A DNA stretch of 64,000 nucleotides from Sphingomonas sp. SORGH_AS_0879 (GTDB taxonomy: Bacteria; Pseudomonadota; Alphaproteobacteria; Sphingomonadales; Sphingomonadaceae). Shown here in pieces: positions 35,151 to 45,462 of this stretch. Within the stretch, counting starts at the first letter, position 1. Each line of letters starts with the position of its first letter. The translations under genes were made by a program, and so were the position numbers. The stretch covers positions 2,242,001-2,306,000 of the forward strand of contig NZ_JAUTBJ010000002.1 in NCBI RefSeq assembly GCF_030819175.1, written 5' to 3'. The notes under the pieces were generated by a model that was not told where the DNA came from, did not search any database, and saw only the letters and a program-made list of their open reading frames with translations.

Positions 35151-37432
35151 TGCGCGAAAAGGAACTGCGGCTGGCGCTGGTCTGCTATGGCGGGATCAGC
35201 CTGGCCGTCTATATGCACGGCATCATTAAGGAAATCTGGCACGTCGTCCGCGCCAGCCGCGCCTCACATGAGGGCGATCCGCCCGCCTCGGCGGTCGAGG
35301 CGGTCTATCACGATCTGCTCGACGAAATGGCGGAGCGGGGCGGCGTGCGGGTCCGCATCCTGGCCGACATCATCGCGGGTGCGAGTGCGGGTGGGATCAA
35401 CGGCATCTTCCTGGGACAGGCCCTGTCCACCGGCCAGTCGCTCGATCCGCTGACCGACCTGTGGCTGGAAGCGGCGGATATCGAATCGCTGATCGCTCCC
35501 GACGCCGCCCCGACCTCGCGCTTTTCCAAGATGTGGGCACTCCCGATCGCGTGGATGGCGGCCGGACGCAGCGGCGAGAAGGTCGAAGGGTTGGACGAGG
35601 AGACCCGCGAGGAAGTGCGGCGCAAGCTGGGCCACCTCGTCCGTTCGCGCTGGTTCGAGCCGCCCTTCGCCGCCGATGATTTCACCGCGCGTCTGCTGGA
35701 GGCGTTCGACCGGATGGCGGCGGCCCCGGTGGGCAAGAGGCTGTTGCCGCCCGGTCAGCCGCTCGACCTGTTCGTCACCGTCACCGATTTCACCGGCCAG
35801 CCGCAGCGGCTTCGGCTCCATTCGCCGGGCGAGGTGGTGGAGACCGAGCACCGCATGGTCGTGGACTTCACCGACCGTGGCGAGGGCAAGCTGGCGGCGG
35901 TTCCCGAACTGGTCTTCGCCGCACGCGCGACCTCCAGCTTTCCGGGCGCCTTCCCGCCCTTCACGGTCGCCGAACTCGACCGCGTGCTGGCGGCGCGCGA
36001 CCAGTCCTGGCCGGAGCGGGATGAATTTCTTCGCCGCGTCCTTCCGCGTCATCATGCGGCGGGCGCAGCGGACAAGGCGGTGCTGATCGACGGATCGGTG
36101 CTGGTCAACGCCCCCTTTCGCCCCGCCATCGACGCGCTGGGTCGCCGTCCGGCCCGGCGACAGGTCGACCGGCGCTTCGTTTATATCGACCCCTTCCCCG
36201 GCATGCATTTCCGCCTTCCCGGCGGGGGCGAGCATCCCGGATTTTTCCAGACGATCATCGGCGCGATCAGCGAATTGCCCCGGCAACAGCCGATCCGCGA
36301 CAATCTGGAAGCGATTGCCGCGCGCTCCGGCCGGATCGACCGGATGCAGGCGATCCTCGCTGCGATCCGCGAGGACGTGGAGCAGGAGATCGAGCAGCTT
36401 TTCGGTCGCACCTTCTTCCTCGACCGCCCCACCGCCGCCCGGTTGGCGTCGTGGCGGGTCCGCGCCCAGGCCGCCGCCGCCGCCAAGGCCGGGTTCGGCT
36501 ATGCCGCCTATGGGCACCTGAAGGTCGCGGGCGTCATCGACTCGATCGCGACGATGCTGTCCGAGGCGATTGGTGAGGACGGAGCGCAACGACGCGCGCG
36601 GCTTCGCGCGATGGTCGAACGGACGCTTGCCGCCCGCAGCGCCGATGGCGAAGCGATCAGCTTTACCGGCGGGCCGAGCAACGGCGCGAAGGCCTTTCTG
36701 CGCGGCTTCGACCTGGGTTTCCGCATCCGCCGGCTGCGGCTGCTCGCCCGCCGCCTTACCGAGTTGGAGGGCGAACATAGCGAAGCCGAACTCGCCCCGA
36801 TCCGCGATGCCCTCTACGAATCGCTCGCGGAATATCTGGAGCGGCAGGGCGGAGGCGCTGACCACGACCTGGCCCAGGCGGTGCGTTCCGCGCGCGATCA
36901 GGGCGATGTCGTACTGGATCGTCTGGAGAAACGGCTCGACCTGATCCGGCTCGACGGAGAGACGGATACGCGGCTTGCAGGCGCGCTGGCCGGGCTCCCC
37001 CGTGCGGCGCGACGGACGCTGCTCCTGACCTATCTGGGCTTTCCCTATTTCGACGTCGCGACCCTGCCGCTTCTTCAGGGCGAAGGGCTGGACGAATTCG
37101 ATCCGATCAAGGTCGATCGGATCGCACCGGACGATGCGACCGCCATCCGTTCCGGCGGGGCGGAGGCGACGTTGAAGGGTATCCAGTTCCTGACCTTCGG
37201 CGCCTTCTTCAGCCGCAGCTATCGCGAGAACGACTATCTCTGGGGGCGGCTGCACGGTGCCGAGCGGATGATCGACATCGCCGTCTCCACCCTGCCCCCG
37301 ACCATCAAGCTGAAGCCCGGTGCGGTGGCCGCGTTCAAGCGGCGTGCCTTCCTGGCGATCCTGGACGAGGAGGAGGATCGCCTGACCGCGATCGGCCCCC
37401 TGATCGCCTCGCTTCGCCGTGAGATCGGCTGA
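35150..37432 (+). CDS. Patatin-like lipase with DUF3376-type C-terminus
   Basis: 760 residues. The N-terminus RLALVCYGGISLAVYMHG is the oxyanion-hole strand, the nucleophile elbow is IIAGASAGGINGI (Ser79), and the catalytic Asp of the dyad is Asp314 in LIDGSVLVNAPF. Patatins are phospholipase/acylhydrolases. The remaining 440 residues are helical and include KGIQFLTFGAFFSRSYREND, typical of the DUF3376 tail found in actinobacterial and proteobacterial patatin-related proteins. It is coupled to the EEP-family gene upstream. No signal peptide or membrane segment is seen, so a cytoplasmic or membrane-surface role is likely. Confidence 0.9.
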   Translation: MREKELRLALVCYGGISLAVYMHGIIKEIWHVVRASRASHEGDPPASAVEAVYHDLLDEMAERGGVRVRILADIIAGASAGGINGIFLGQALSTGQSLDPLTDLWLEAADIESLIAPDAAPTSRFSKMWALPIAWMAAGRSGEKVEGLDEETREEVRRKLGHLVRSRWFEPPFAADDFTARLLEAFDRMAAAPVGKRLLPPGQPLDLFVTVTDFTGQPQRLRLHSPGEVVETEHRMVVDFTDRGEGKLAAVPELVFAARATSSFPGAFPPFTVAELDRVLAARDQSWPERDEFLRRVLPRHHAAGAADKAVLIDGSVLVNAPFRPAIDALGRRPARRQVDRRFVYIDPFPGMHFRLPGGGEHPGFFQTIIGAISELPRQQPIRDNLEAIAARSGRIDRMQAILAAIREDVEQEIEQLFGRTFFLDRPTAARLASWRVRAQAAAAAKAGFGYAAYGHLKVAGVIDSIATMLSEAIGEDGAQRRARLRAMVERTLAARSADGEAISFTGGPSNGAKAFLRGFDLGFRIRRLRLLARRLTELEGEHSEAELAPIRDALYESLAEYLERQGGGADHDLAQAVRSARDQGDVVLDRLEKRLDLIRLDGETDTRLAGALAGLPRAARRTLLLTYLGFPYFDVATLPLLQGEGLDEFDPIKVDRIAPDDATAIRSGGAEATLKGIQFLTFGAFFSRSYRENDYLWGRLHGAERMIDIAVSTLPPTIKLKPGAVAAFKRRAFLAILDEEEDRLTAIGPLIASLRREIG

Positions 37433-37528
37433 AGGCTGGTCATGCCGGGACAACGCGGCTAGACCCCGACGCCAGGCGATGATCGACCGATCATGGGTCG
37501 GCTCGACAGGGGTTAGGCGGAGAAGCGC

Positions 37529-37846
37529 ATGCAGTTCCTGAAAATGCTGTTCTGGTGTCTGCTGGCGTTTCTGGCCGCGGCCTTCACGCTGGGGAACTGG
37601 ACGACCGTGCCGATCCGGCTGGTCGGCGGACTGGTGGCGGACGTGAACCTGCCGCTGCTGCTGTTCCTGACCTTTCTGCTGGGGCTGGTGCCGACGCTGA
37701 TCTGGCAACATGCGGCCCGCTGGCGGTTGCGACAGCGGTTGAACGCGAGCGAGCGGGCGCTCGCCGCCGCGACCGCGACGACCGAAACCGGCCCCTATGT
37801 CGTCCCGACCGAACCTGCCCCCCTCCCCATCCAGCCGACGGTCTGA
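37529..37846 (+). CDS. LapA-like small membrane protein
   Basis: 105 residues with two membrane helices (MLFWCLLAFLAAAFTLGNW and LPLLLFLTFLLGLVPTLIW) and a basic cytoplasmic stretch (ARWRLRQRLNASERAL). This is the LapA/DUF1049 architecture. A ribosome site GGAG lies 7 bp upstream of the ATG. It precedes pyrF by six bases, and small LapA proteins precede pyrF in many proteobacteria. Confidence 0.78.
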   Translation: MQFLKMLFWCLLAFLAAAFTLGNWTTVPIRLVGGLVADVNLPLLLFLTFLLGLVPTLIWQHAARWRLRQRLNASERALAAATATTETGPYVVPTEPAPLPIQPTV

Positions 37847-37852
37847 CCTTCC

Positions 37853-38527
37853 ATGAGCAATCGCATCTATGTCGCGATCGATACGCCCGATCTGGCCCGT
37901 GCCCAGGCACTGGCGCAGAAGGTCCGCCATCATGTCGGCGGTCTTAAGCTGGGGCTCGAATTTTTCTGTGCGCACGGCGCGACGGGCGTGCGGGAGATGG
38001 CGCATATCGGCTTGCCTATCTTCCTCGACCTGAAGCTGCATGACATTCCCAACACCGTGGCGAAGGCGGTGCAGTCGCTCGGCCCCCTCGCGCCTGCGAT
38101 CCTGACCGTCCATGCGGCGGGCGGTCGCGCGATGCTAGAGGATGCCAAGGCGGCGGCACCGACGGGAACCAAGGTGGTCGCGGTCACCATGCTGACCAGC
38201 CTGGATGCCAGCGACCTGTCCGACACCGGCGTCACGGGCGCCCCCGCCGATCATGTCCGCCGCCTCGCCGATCTGGCGGCGGAAGCGGGTGTCGACGGGA
38301 TCGTCTGTTCGGGCGAAGAGGTCGCGGCGATTCGCAAGGCGTGGCCCAAGGGCTTTTTTGTCGTCCCCGGCGTCCGCCCCGCGAACGGCCTGATCGGCGA
38401 TCAGAAGCGCGTCGTCACGCCGCGCGCCGCGATCGATGCGGGCGCGTCGATCCTCGTCATCGGTCGCCCGATCACCCAGGCCGAAGACCCCGATGCCGCC
38501 GCACGGGCGATCGCCTCCACGCTGTAA
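37853..38527 (+). CDS. pyrF: Orotidine-5'-phosphate decarboxylase
   Basis: 224 residues. It makes UMP from OMP in pyrimidine synthesis. The catalytic Lys-Asp-Lys-Asp set is visible in LKLGLEFF and FLDLKLHDIPNTV, and the phosphate loop in VVPGVRPANG and VIGRPITQAEDP. It lies between a LapA-like gene and trpF in a run of co-directional biosynthetic genes. Confidence 0.97.
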   Translation: MSNRIYVAIDTPDLARAQALAQKVRHHVGGLKLGLEFFCAHGATGVREMAHIGLPIFLDLKLHDIPNTVAKAVQSLGPLAPAILTVHAAGGRAMLEDAKAAAPTGTKVVAVTMLTSLDASDLSDTGVTGAPADHVRRLADLAAEAGVDGIVCSGEEVAAIRKAWPKGFFVVPGVRPANGLIGDQKRVVTPRAAIDAGASILVIGRPITQAEDPDAAARAIASTL

Positions 38528-38563
38528 GACGTTTCTCGACTCCTCCCACTCGGGAAAGCGATC

Positions 38564-39205
38564 ATGCCGACCACTGCCAAGATTTGCGGACTGACGACGA
38601 TCGCGACCCTCGATGCGGCATTGGGCGGCGGGGCCAGCCATGTCGGCTTCGTCTTCTTTCCCGCCTCGCCCCGGCATCTGACCTTCGACGTCGCCGCTGG
38701 GCTGGCGGGGCGCGTGCCCGATCATGTCCAGCGCGTCGGGGTCTTCGTCGATCCCGACGACCAACTGCTCGAAGCCGCCGTCCGTGCGGGGATGCTGGAC
38801 GCGATCCAGCTTCACCGCACCGCGCCCGCCCGCGTCGCCGCGATCCGCGCGAAGTTCGACCGGGAGGTATGGGCCGCCGTCGCGATCAAGCAGCGCGCCG
38901 ATGTCGACAAGGCCCGCGACTATGCCGGTGCCGCCACGCTGATCCTCTACGACGCCAAGACCCCGGACGACGCCTCGCTGCCGGGCGGCATGGGGCTGCG
39001 TTTCGACTGGAGCCTGCTCGACGGGGTTCGCCATCCCCTACGCTGGGCTTTGTCGGGCGGGCTGGATGCGGGCAACGTCGCCGAAGCCATACGCCGGACC
39101 GGCACGCCGCTGGTCGATGTCTCCTCGGGCGTCGAGAGCGCGCCGGGCGTCAAGGATATGGACAAGATCGCCGCGTTCCTTAAAGCCGTTGCGACAAATC
39201 AGTGA
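38564..39205 (+). CDS. trpF: Phosphoribosylanthranilate isomerase
   Basis: 213 residues. It isomerises PRA to CdRP in tryptophan biosynthesis. The catalytic Cys is in KICGLTT, with [14 protein letters not shown], the catalytic Asp likely in [11 protein letters not shown], and the phosphate site [11 protein letters not shown] followed by [12 protein letters not shown]. It is followed by trpB and trpA, the common alphaproteobacterial order with pyrF. Confidence 0.96.
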   Translation: MPTTAKICGLTTIATLDAALGGGASHVGFVFFPASPRHLTFDVAAGLAGRVPDHVQRVGVFVDPDDQLLEAAVRAGMLDAIQLHRTAPARVAAIRAKFDREVWAAVAIKQRADVDKARDYAGAATLILYDAKTPDDASLPGGMGLRFDWSLLDGVRHPLRWALSGGLDAGNVAEAIRRTGTPLVDVSSGVESAPGVKDMDKIAAFLKAVATNQ

Positions 39206-39252
39206 CAGGATCGTTTGCAGGGCACGCCCCGCCTACGCCCAAGGAATACGAG

Positions 39253-40485
39253 ATGAACGCCCCCAACTCCTTCCGCGCCCAGCCCGACGAGCGCGGCCAT
39301 TTCGGTGAATTCGGCGGCCGCTATGTCGCCGAGACGCTGATGCCGCTGATCCTCGACCTGGAGCACGAATATCGCGCGGCGCAGGTGGACCCGGCCTTCA
39401 AGGCCGAGTTCGACGGGCTGATGACCCATTATGTCGGCCGTCCCAGCCCGATGTACTATGCCGAGCGCCTGACCGAGATGTTCCGCGAGACCGCGCCCGA
39501 GGGCAAGGGCCCCAAGGTCTATTTCAAGCGCGAGGAACTGAACCACACCGGCGCGCACAAGATCAACAACTGCATCGGCCAGATCCTGCTCGCCAGGCGG
39601 ATGGGCAAGACGCGGATCATCGCGGAGACGGGCGCGGGCCAGCATGGCGTCGCGACCGCGACCGTGGCGGCGCGCTTCGGCCTGCCCTGCACCATCTTCA
39701 TGGGTGCGCGCGATATCGAACGGCAGGCGCCCAATGTCTTCCGCATGAAACTGCTCGGTGCGGAGGTTCGCCCGGTGACTTCGGGCGCGCAGACGCTGAA
39801 GGATGCGATGAACGAGGCGTTGCGCGACTGGGTCGCCAACGTCCACGACACCTTCTACATCATCGGCACGGCGGCGGGCCCGCATCCCTATCCGGAGATG
39901 GTCCGCGACTTCCAGTCGGTGATCGGCACCGAGTCGCGGGCGCAGATCCTAGAGGCGGAGGGTCGCCTGCCCGATCTGCTGGTCGCGGCGGTCGGCGGCG
40001 GATCGAACGCGATCGGGCTGTTCCATCCCTTCCTCGACGATCCTGACGTTGCGATGCTGGGGATCGAGGCGGCGGGCCATGGCCTTGCCACCACCCAGCA
40101 CGCTGCCAGCCTGACCGGCGGCAAGCCCGGTATCCTGCACGGCAACAAGACCTATCTGTTGCAGGACGAGGACGGTCAGATCACCGAGGCGCACTCGATC
40201 TCGGCGGGGCTCGACTATCCGGGTATCGGGCCCGAGCATAGCTGGCTGAACGACACCGGACGCGTGATCTATGAGGGGATCACCGACAGCGAGGCGTTGG
40301 AGGCATTCCAGCTCTGCTGCAAGATCGAGGGGATCATCCCTGCGCTCGAAAGCAGCCATGCGCTGGCGGGCCTGATCAAGCGTGCGCCGACGATGGACCG
40401 CGACCAGATCGCCCTCGTCAACATATCCGGTCGGGGTGACAAGGACATCTTCACCGTCGCCGACGCCATGGGAGTGAAGATGTGA
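39253..40485 (+). CDS. trpB: Tryptophan synthase beta chain
   Basis: 410 residues from the ATG at 39253, which has a good ribosome site (AAGGAAT); an in-frame GTG at 39202 would overlap trpF and is less likely. It condenses indole with serine. The PLP lysine is in [13 protein letters not shown], the phosphate loop is [11 protein letters not shown], and the substrate glutamate region is [13 protein letters not shown]. The stop overlaps the GTG start of trpA. Confidence 0.97.
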   Translation: MNAPNSFRAQPDERGHFGEFGGRYVAETLMPLILDLEHEYRAAQVDPAFKAEFDGLMTHYVGRPSPMYYAERLTEMFRETAPEGKGPKVYFKREELNHTGAHKINNCIGQILLARRMGKTRIIAETGAGQHGVATATVAARFGLPCTIFMGARDIERQAPNVFRMKLLGAEVRPVTSGAQTLKDAMNEALRDWVANVHDTFYIIGTAAGPHPYPEMVRDFQSVIGTESRAQILEAEGRLPDLLVAAVGGGSNAIGLFHPFLDDPDVAMLGIEAAGHGLATTQHAASLTGGKPGILHGNKTYLLQDEDGQITEAHSISAGLDYPGIGPEHSWLNDTGRVIYEGITDSEALEAFQLCCKIEGIIPALESSHALAGLIKRAPTMDRDQIALVNISGRGDKDIFTVADAMGVKM

Positions 40486-41294
40486 GCCGGATCGCCGACC
40501 GTTTCGCCCGTTGCGCTCAAGCGGGCCGTGCCGCGCTGGTGACCTTCGTCACGGCGGGCGACCCGACGCCGGGCGATACCGCCGCGATCCTAGACGCGCT
40601 GGTCGAGGGCGGCGCCGATGTGATCGAACTGGGCATGCCCTTCACCGATCCGATGGCCGATGGCCCCGCCATCCAGAAGGCGAATATCCGCAGCCTGGGC
40701 GCGGGCACCCGCACCGCCGATGTGCTGTCGATCGCCTCCGCCTTCCGGGCGCGCCACCCGGAGGTACCACTGGTCCTGATGGGCTATGCCAATCCGATGA
40801 CGGTGCGCGGCCCCGAATGGTTTGCCAGGGCCGCCGCCGAAGCGGGTGTGGACGGTGTGATATGCGTCGACGTTCCCGCGGAGGAAGACGATGCGCTGGG
40901 CGTCGCTCTTCGCGCCGAGGGCGTCGCCTCGATCCGCCTCGCCACCCCGACCAGCGATGCCGCGCGCCTGCCGACGATTTTGACGGGCGCGGACGGCTTC
41001 CTCTATTATGTCTCGGTCGCCGGTATCACGGGGCAACAACAGGCCGCGCAATCCTCAATCGAGGAAGCCGTGACCCGGTTGAAGGCGGCGACGCATCTGC
41101 CCGTGGCGGTCGGCTTCGGCGTTCGGACCCCGGAACAGGCGGCGGCGATCGGTCGCGTGGCGGATGGCGTCGTGGTCGGCTCGGCGATCGTCGATCTGGT
41201 CGGCGAGCATGGCGCCGCTGCGCACGCCCCGGTCCGCGCCTATATTGAAACTCTGTCGTCGGCGCTGGCCGACGCGCGCAAGGAACTCGCATGA
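40482..41294 (+). CDS. trpA: Tryptophan synthase alpha chain
   Basis: 270 residues from GTG 40482 (GTGA overlap with trpB). It releases indole from indole-3-glycerol phosphate. The catalytic Glu is in [16 protein letters not shown] and the second acidic residue in [11 protein letters not shown]; the phosphate site is [13 protein letters not shown] followed by [10 protein letters not shown]. The alpha/beta pair works as a complex with an indole tunnel. The end overlaps accD by four bases. Confidence 0.97.
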   Translation: MSRIADRFARCAQAGRAALVTFVTAGDPTPGDTAAILDALVEGGADVIELGMPFTDPMADGPAIQKANIRSLGAGTRTADVLSIASAFRARHPEVPLVLMGYANPMTVRGPEWFARAAAEAGVDGVICVDVPAEEDDALGVALRAEGVASIRLATPTSDAARLPTILTGADGFLYYVSVAGITGQQQAAQSSIEEAVTRLKAATHLPVAVGFGVRTPEQAAAIGRVADGVVVGSAIVDLVGEHGAAAHAPVRAYIETLSSALADARKELA

Positions 41295-42145
41295 GCTGGC
41301 TCAACAGCGTCCGCAACGTCATCCCCTTCGTCGTCAAGAAGGAGACGCCCGACAATCTCTGGCACAAGTGCAAGGGATGCGGGCAGATGGTCTTCACCAA
41401 GGAGCTGGAAGACAATCTGAACGTCTGCCCGAAGTGCGACCATCATGATCGCATCGGACCCAAGGTGCGTTTCCGCCATCTGCTGGACGAAGGCAGTTGC
41501 AGCGAACTGCCCGCCGCCAAGGTGCCGGAGGACCCGCTCAAGTTCCGCGACTCGAAGCGCTATGCCGATCGCCTGAAGGCCGCGCGTGTCAGCGCCGCCG
41601 AGACGGACGCGCTGATCAATGCGCGCGGCACGATCCTGGGCCACAAGGTCGTGGTCGGGGTTCAGGACTTCGCGTTCATGGGCGGATCGATGGGCCTGGC
41701 GGTCGGCGAGGCATTCGTGCGCGGCGTCGAAGCGGCGATCGCGGACCAATGCCCCTATGTCATCTTCACTGCCTCGGGCGGCGCGCGTATGCAGGAAGGC
41801 ATTCTCAGCCTGATGCAGATGCCGCGCACCACGGTCGCGATCCAGATGCTGCACGATGCGGGCCTGCCCTATATCGTCGTGCTGACCGACCCGACCTCAG
41901 GCGGCGTGATGGCGGCCTATGCGATGCTGGGCGACGTGCAGATCGCCGAGCCCAAGGCGACTTTGGCCTTTACCGGTCGCCGGGTGATCGAGAACACGAT
42001 CCGCGAAAAGCTGCCCGACGATTTCCAGACCTCGGAATATTATCTCGACCACGGGATGCTCGACATGGTCGTCCATCGCCGCGATCTGCGCGAGCGTCTG
42101 GCGACGGTCATCGGCTATCTGACGGCGTCGCGTCAGGCGGCCTGA
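41291..42145 (+). CDS. accD: Acetyl-CoA carboxylase carboxyltransferase subunit beta
   Basis: 284 residues. With AccA it transfers carboxyl from biotin to acetyl-CoA, the first step of fatty acid synthesis. The N-terminal zinc ribbon has four cysteines in WHKCKGCGQMVF and LNVCPKCDHH. The crotonase-like core includes ASGGARMQEGILSLMQM and DPTSGGVMAAYAMLGDV. It overlaps trpA (ATGA) and is followed by a terminator-like hairpin and folC, the usual neighbourhood. Confidence 0.97.
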   Translation: MSWLNSVRNVIPFVVKKETPDNLWHKCKGCGQMVFTKELEDNLNVCPKCDHHDRIGPKVRFRHLLDEGSCSELPAAKVPEDPLKFRDSKRYADRLKAARVSAAETDALINARGTILGHKVVVGVQDFAFMGGSMGLAVGEAFVRGVEAAIADQCPYVIFTASGGARMQEGILSLMQMPRTTVAIQMLHDAGLPYIVVLTDPTSGGVMAAYAMLGDVQIAEPKATLAFTGRRVIENTIREKLPDDFQTSEYYLDHGMLDMVVHRRDLRERLATVIGYLTASRQAA

Positions 42146-42171
42146 TCCGTCGCTTTTCACCGCATATAGCT

Positions 42172-42206
42172 TTAGAGGGGCGGGCCGAGAGGTCCGCCTC
42201 TTTCAT
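42172..42206 (+). terminator. Possible terminator or attenuator between accD and folC
   Basis: An inverted repeat with core GGCGGGCC and GGTCCGCC (one G-T pair), a GAGA loop and outer AGAG/CTCT pairing interrupted by two bulged Gs, followed by TTTCAT. It lies 24 bp before folC, so it may limit rather than end transcription. Confidence 0.4.
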
Positions 42207-42229
42207 ATCATTTGCCAAGAGACCGGCCG

Positions 42230-43537
42230 ATGCCCGACCATGCCCGTTCCGACCACCCGGCCGTCCAGGCGCAACTCGATCGCTTATGGTCGCTGTCGCC
42301 GGGCGCGGACATATTGGGGCTGGAGCGGATCGCGACATTGCTCGCCCGGCTGGGCGACCCGCACCATCATCTGCCCCCGGTGTTCCACGTCGCCGGGACC
42401 AACGGCAAGGGGTCGACCTGCGCCTTTCTGCGCGCGGCGATCGAGGCGTCGGGGCAGAGCGTCCATGTCTATTCCAGCCCGCACCTCGTCCGCTTCAACG
42501 AGCGTATCCGCATCAACGGCGCGCTGATCGGGGATGACGCCCTTGCCGCCATGCTGGACGAGGTGCTGGGTCATGCCGAAGGGATCGGCGCCAGCTTCTT
42601 CGAGGTGACCACGGCGGCGGCTTTCCTGTCCTTCGCCCGCACGCCCGCTGCGGCGGCGATCATTGAGGTGGGATTGGGCGGACGTCTGGACGCGACCAAC
42701 GTCCTGCCCCCGCCCGCCGTCTGCGGCATCGCGGCCCTCGGTGTCGATCACGAAGCGTTTCTGGGGCGGAGCCTGACCGGCATCGCACGGGAAAAGGCCG
42801 GGATCGCGAAGCCCGGCACGCCGCTCGTCACGATGGATTATCCCCGCACCTTGCAGGAGGCGATCGCGGAGGTGGCGGCGAGCGCGGGTGCGCCCGTGGT
42901 GACGCGGGGCCGTGACTGGTTCAGCCAGACACGCGGTCGCTCGGTCGAGTATCGTGACGGGCGCTCCGAGCTGACCTTGCCGCGTCCCGCACTGACCGGC
43001 GGGCACCAATCGCGGAATCTGGCCCTGGCGGTGGCGATGATCCGGCACCAGAAGGCGGTGTCCGTCCCCGAAGACGCCTTGCGAACCGCCGCGACGCAAG
43101 CGCGCTGGCCCGCCCGGATGCAGAAAATGCGCTCCGGCCCGCTCACCGCTCATCTGCCGGAGGGCAGCGAATGTTGGCTCGACGGCGCGCATAATCCTTC
43201 GGCGGCGACACCGGTGGCCCGCGCGATGAGCGGCTGGCGATCGCAGGGGCCCAGCGCGCTGATATTGGGCATGCTCGCGAACAAGGAGGCCGGGCCGGTT
43301 CTTCAGAAGCTCGGCGCGATGGTGGATGTGGTCGTGACGGTCCCCGTCCCCGATCACGCCAGCCACGAGCCGGAAGATCTCGCCGCACAGGCCCATGCCA
43401 TGGGGATCGACGCCATCGCGGCTGGCGATCCGACGGAGGCGCTGGCGATCATCGCCGATCGTTTCCGCCAGCCTGCCCGTGTGTTGATCGCGGGTTCATT
43501 GTACCTTGCCGGACAGGGTCCTCGCCCTGAACGATGA
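42230..43537 (+). CDS. folC: Folylpolyglutamate synthase / dihydrofolate synthase
   Basis: 435 residues from the ATG at 42230 (MPDHARSDHP). FolC adds glutamate to folates and, in bacteria, usually also makes dihydrofolate. The Mur-ligase P-loop is AGTNGKGSTCAFLRAA, the folate loop SSPHLVRFNERIRI, and the central motif EVGLGGRLDATN. The C-terminal Mur domain begins near WLDGAHNPSAA. Following accD is typical for alphaproteobacteria. Confidence 0.96.
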   Translation: MPDHARSDHPAVQAQLDRLWSLSPGADILGLERIATLLARLGDPHHHLPPVFHVAGTNGKGSTCAFLRAAIEASGQSVHVYSSPHLVRFNERIRINGALIGDDALAAMLDEVLGHAEGIGASFFEVTTAAAFLSFARTPAAAAIIEVGLGGRLDATNVLPPPAVCGIAALGVDHEAFLGRSLTGIAREKAGIAKPGTPLVTMDYPRTLQEAIAEVAASAGAPVVTRGRDWFSQTRGRSVEYRDGRSELTLPRPALTGGHQSRNLALAVAMIRHQKAVSVPEDALRTAATQARWPARMQKMRSGPLTAHLPEGSECWLDGAHNPSAATPVARAMSGWRSQGPSALILGMLANKEAGPVLQKLGAMVDVVVTVPVPDHASHEPEDLAAQAHAMGIDAIAAGDPTEALAIIADRFRQPARVLIAGSLYLAGQGPRPER

Positions 43538-43643
43538 GGTGCCGGATTGATGCGACGAACGATCGTTGCCGATCGCCTTATTTGCGATTGACTATCAATA
43601 GCGAGCAATTAGCATGGGCTTCGTAATCACGGAGTCCCAGCCG

Positions 43644-44072
43644 ATGGCCGAAACCACCACCCTTGCCACCACGCTTCCCCATATGCTTCCGGCCTGCCCC
43701 TATGCGCGGATCGCGCTGTTCGCGGTCCGGAGGATGGGCGCGCATGGGCTCTCCGACGCGCGCGCCGCGCATACCCTGTTCACCGTGTTCGGGCAGGATT
43801 TCCGGCGGCCGCTGCTCCTGATGCGGACGCTGATGGCCGACCTGGCGGCGCATGCCACGGGCCAGATCGCGATCGCGCCGTGCTGCTGCGCGCGGATGAC
43901 GGCGGCGGAGGCGGCGCTGATCACCATCCTCGCGCAGATGGAAACCGCGCCGGAAAAGGCCCGCTTCCTGATGGCCGACCTGCTAGGCGTTCGGCGGGTC
44001 GACGGCGTGTTGGCGAGCGCGGCGGCGGTCAGCGCCGCCTTCGCCGACGAGGGGCGGCCGATCAGCTTCTGA
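43644..44072 (+). CDS. Sphingomonad conserved hypothetical (DUF6628-like)
   Basis: 142 residues from the ATG at 43644 (MAETTTLATT), with GGAG about nine bases upstream; an earlier in-frame ATG is at 43614. It has a short Cys-rich segment (IAPCCCARMTAAEAALI) and LPACPYARIALFAVRRMGAHG. I recall similar small proteins as conserved in sphingomonads without known function. It may bind metal through the CCC run, which is speculation. Its end overlaps the convergent permease gene by 11 bp. Confidence 0.65.
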   Translation: MAETTTLATTLPHMLPACPYARIALFAVRRMGAHGLSDARAAHTLFTVFGQDFRRPLLLMRTLMADLAAHATGQIAIAPCCCARMTAAEAALITILAQMETAPEKARFLMADLLGVRRVDGVLASAAAVSAAFADEGRPISF

Positions 44073-45390
44073 CCGGCTCCCCGCGACGGGCGTCGCCTTC
44101 CCCCTTGACGCCCGCGCTGCCGATCGAACGGTCGATCAATCCGGAACGTGCCATCCACCAGAACAGGATGACACCCGGCGCGGCGACCACGGTGGTCAGC
44201 AGGTAGAAATCGACATAGCCGAACCGCTCGACCAGCGCCCCCGCCGTTGTCCCGCTCAGAATCCGCCCCACGATGCTCGCCGCCGCCGAGATCAGGGCAT
44301 ATTGCGCGGCGGTGAAGCGCAGATCGGTCAGCGCCGAGAAATAGGCGACCACCGTCACCCCGCCGATACCGCTGGAGAAATTCTCGAACCCGATCGCGCC
44401 CGCCATGCCCCAGTTGGAATGGCCCAGCGCGGCAAGTCCCGCAAAGGACAGGTTGGACACCGCCATCAGGACCAGACTGATCAGCACCGACCGCTTCATG
44501 CCCAGCCGCGCATAGAGGATCCCGCCGACGAACACACCGATCAGCAAGGCCCAGAAGCCGACGCCGACATCGTAAAGCGCGATCTCATCCTTGCTGAACC
44601 CCAGATCGTTGAACAGCAATCGGAAGGTCAGATTGGCAAGCGTATCGCCGATCTTGTGGACCAGGATGAAGGCCAGGATGATCGCCGCCCCCTGTCGCCG
44701 GAAGAACTCGGCAAAGGGTCCGACGACGGCGCGCACGATCCCCTCGGTCGGGCGCTTCGCGGTAATTTCGCTATGCCGCGCGGGCTCGCCCATCAACAGG
44801 GCGGTCAGGACAGCGGGCAATGCGAAGGCGCAGCTGACCAGATAGGCGACGCTCCACCCCGCGCGCGTCGCCACGACCAGCGACAGCGACGCGACCAGCG
44901 CCGATCCGATCCGCCAGCCATATTGGCCCATGCCCGCGCCCACGCCGAATTGGCGCGGTTCGAGAAGCTCGATTCGATAGGCATCGATGACGATGTCGAA
45001 TGTCGCGCCCGCGATCCCCAGCGCGATCGCCGCCATCGCGGTTTGCGCCAGCGACACGCGCGGGTCGGTCAACCCCAGTCCGACCGCCGCCAGGCACACC
45101 AGGCCGGCAACCACCAGCAGCCAGGATACCCGCTGGCCGAGCCGGTGAAGGACGGGAATCTTCACCCCCTCCACGATCCAGGCCCAGAGGAATTTGAAGT
45201 TATAGGCGAGAATGACGAGCGCGAAGGCCGTGACGCTCTTCTTTTCGATCCCCGCCTCCGCCAGTCGGCTCGACAGGGTCGCGTTGATCATCGTCAGCGG
45301 GAAGGCGGAGGATATGCCCAGCGCCAGAGAGGCCAGCGGGGCCGCCTCGACATAGGGCCGTACTCCATCCAGCCACCGCGCACTCGCCAT
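44062..45390 (-). CDS. AmpG-like MFS muropeptide permease
   Basis: 442 residues with about 12 membrane helices. The N-terminal region SLALGISSAFPLTMINATLS and LAYNFKFLWAWIVEG, and the middle DAYRIELLEPRQFGVGAGMG, resemble AmpG, which imports 1,6-anhydromuropeptides for cell-wall recycling and links to beta-lactamase induction. No ampC or other recycling genes are near. The substrate call is by family resemblance. Confidence 0.82.
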   Translation of the reverse strand: MASARWLDGVRPYVEAAPLASLALGISSAFPLTMINATLSSRLAEAGIEKKSVTAFALVILAYNFKFLWAWIVEGVKIPVLHRLGQRVSWLLVVAGLVCLAAVGLGLTDPRVSLAQTAMAAIALGIAGATFDIVIDAYRIELLEPRQFGVGAGMGQYGWRIGSALVASLSLVVATRAGWSVAYLVSCAFALPAVLTALLMGEPARHSEITAKRPTEGIVRAVVGPFAEFFRRQGAAIILAFILVHKIGDTLANLTFRLLFNDLGFSKDEIALYDVGVGFWALLIGVFVGGILYARLGMKRSVLISLVLMAVSNLSFAGLAALGHSNWGMAGAIGFENFSSGIGGVTVVAYFSALTDLRFTAAQYALISAAASIVGRILSGTTAGALVERFGYVDFYLLTTVVAAPGVILFWWMARSGLIDRSIGSAGVKGEGDARRGEPVRS

Positions 45391-45462
45391 ATGAAACCGA
45401 TCCGCCCTATCGCAAAGCGCGGACCGTAGAGGGCTTGGCCGCGCCCGGCAACGGGGGGTTGA

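Noticed and set aside
35264..38113. Very long minus-strand open frame (949 codons) opposite the patatin gene
   Set aside because: It is a shadow frame in GC-rich DNA; its translation is Arg/Asp/Gln-rich with no family pattern, and the patatin on the plus strand has intact catalytic motifs.
39202..39252. GTG start for trpB overlapping trpF
   Set aside because: The ATG at 39253 has a proper ribosome site and gives the family N-terminus.
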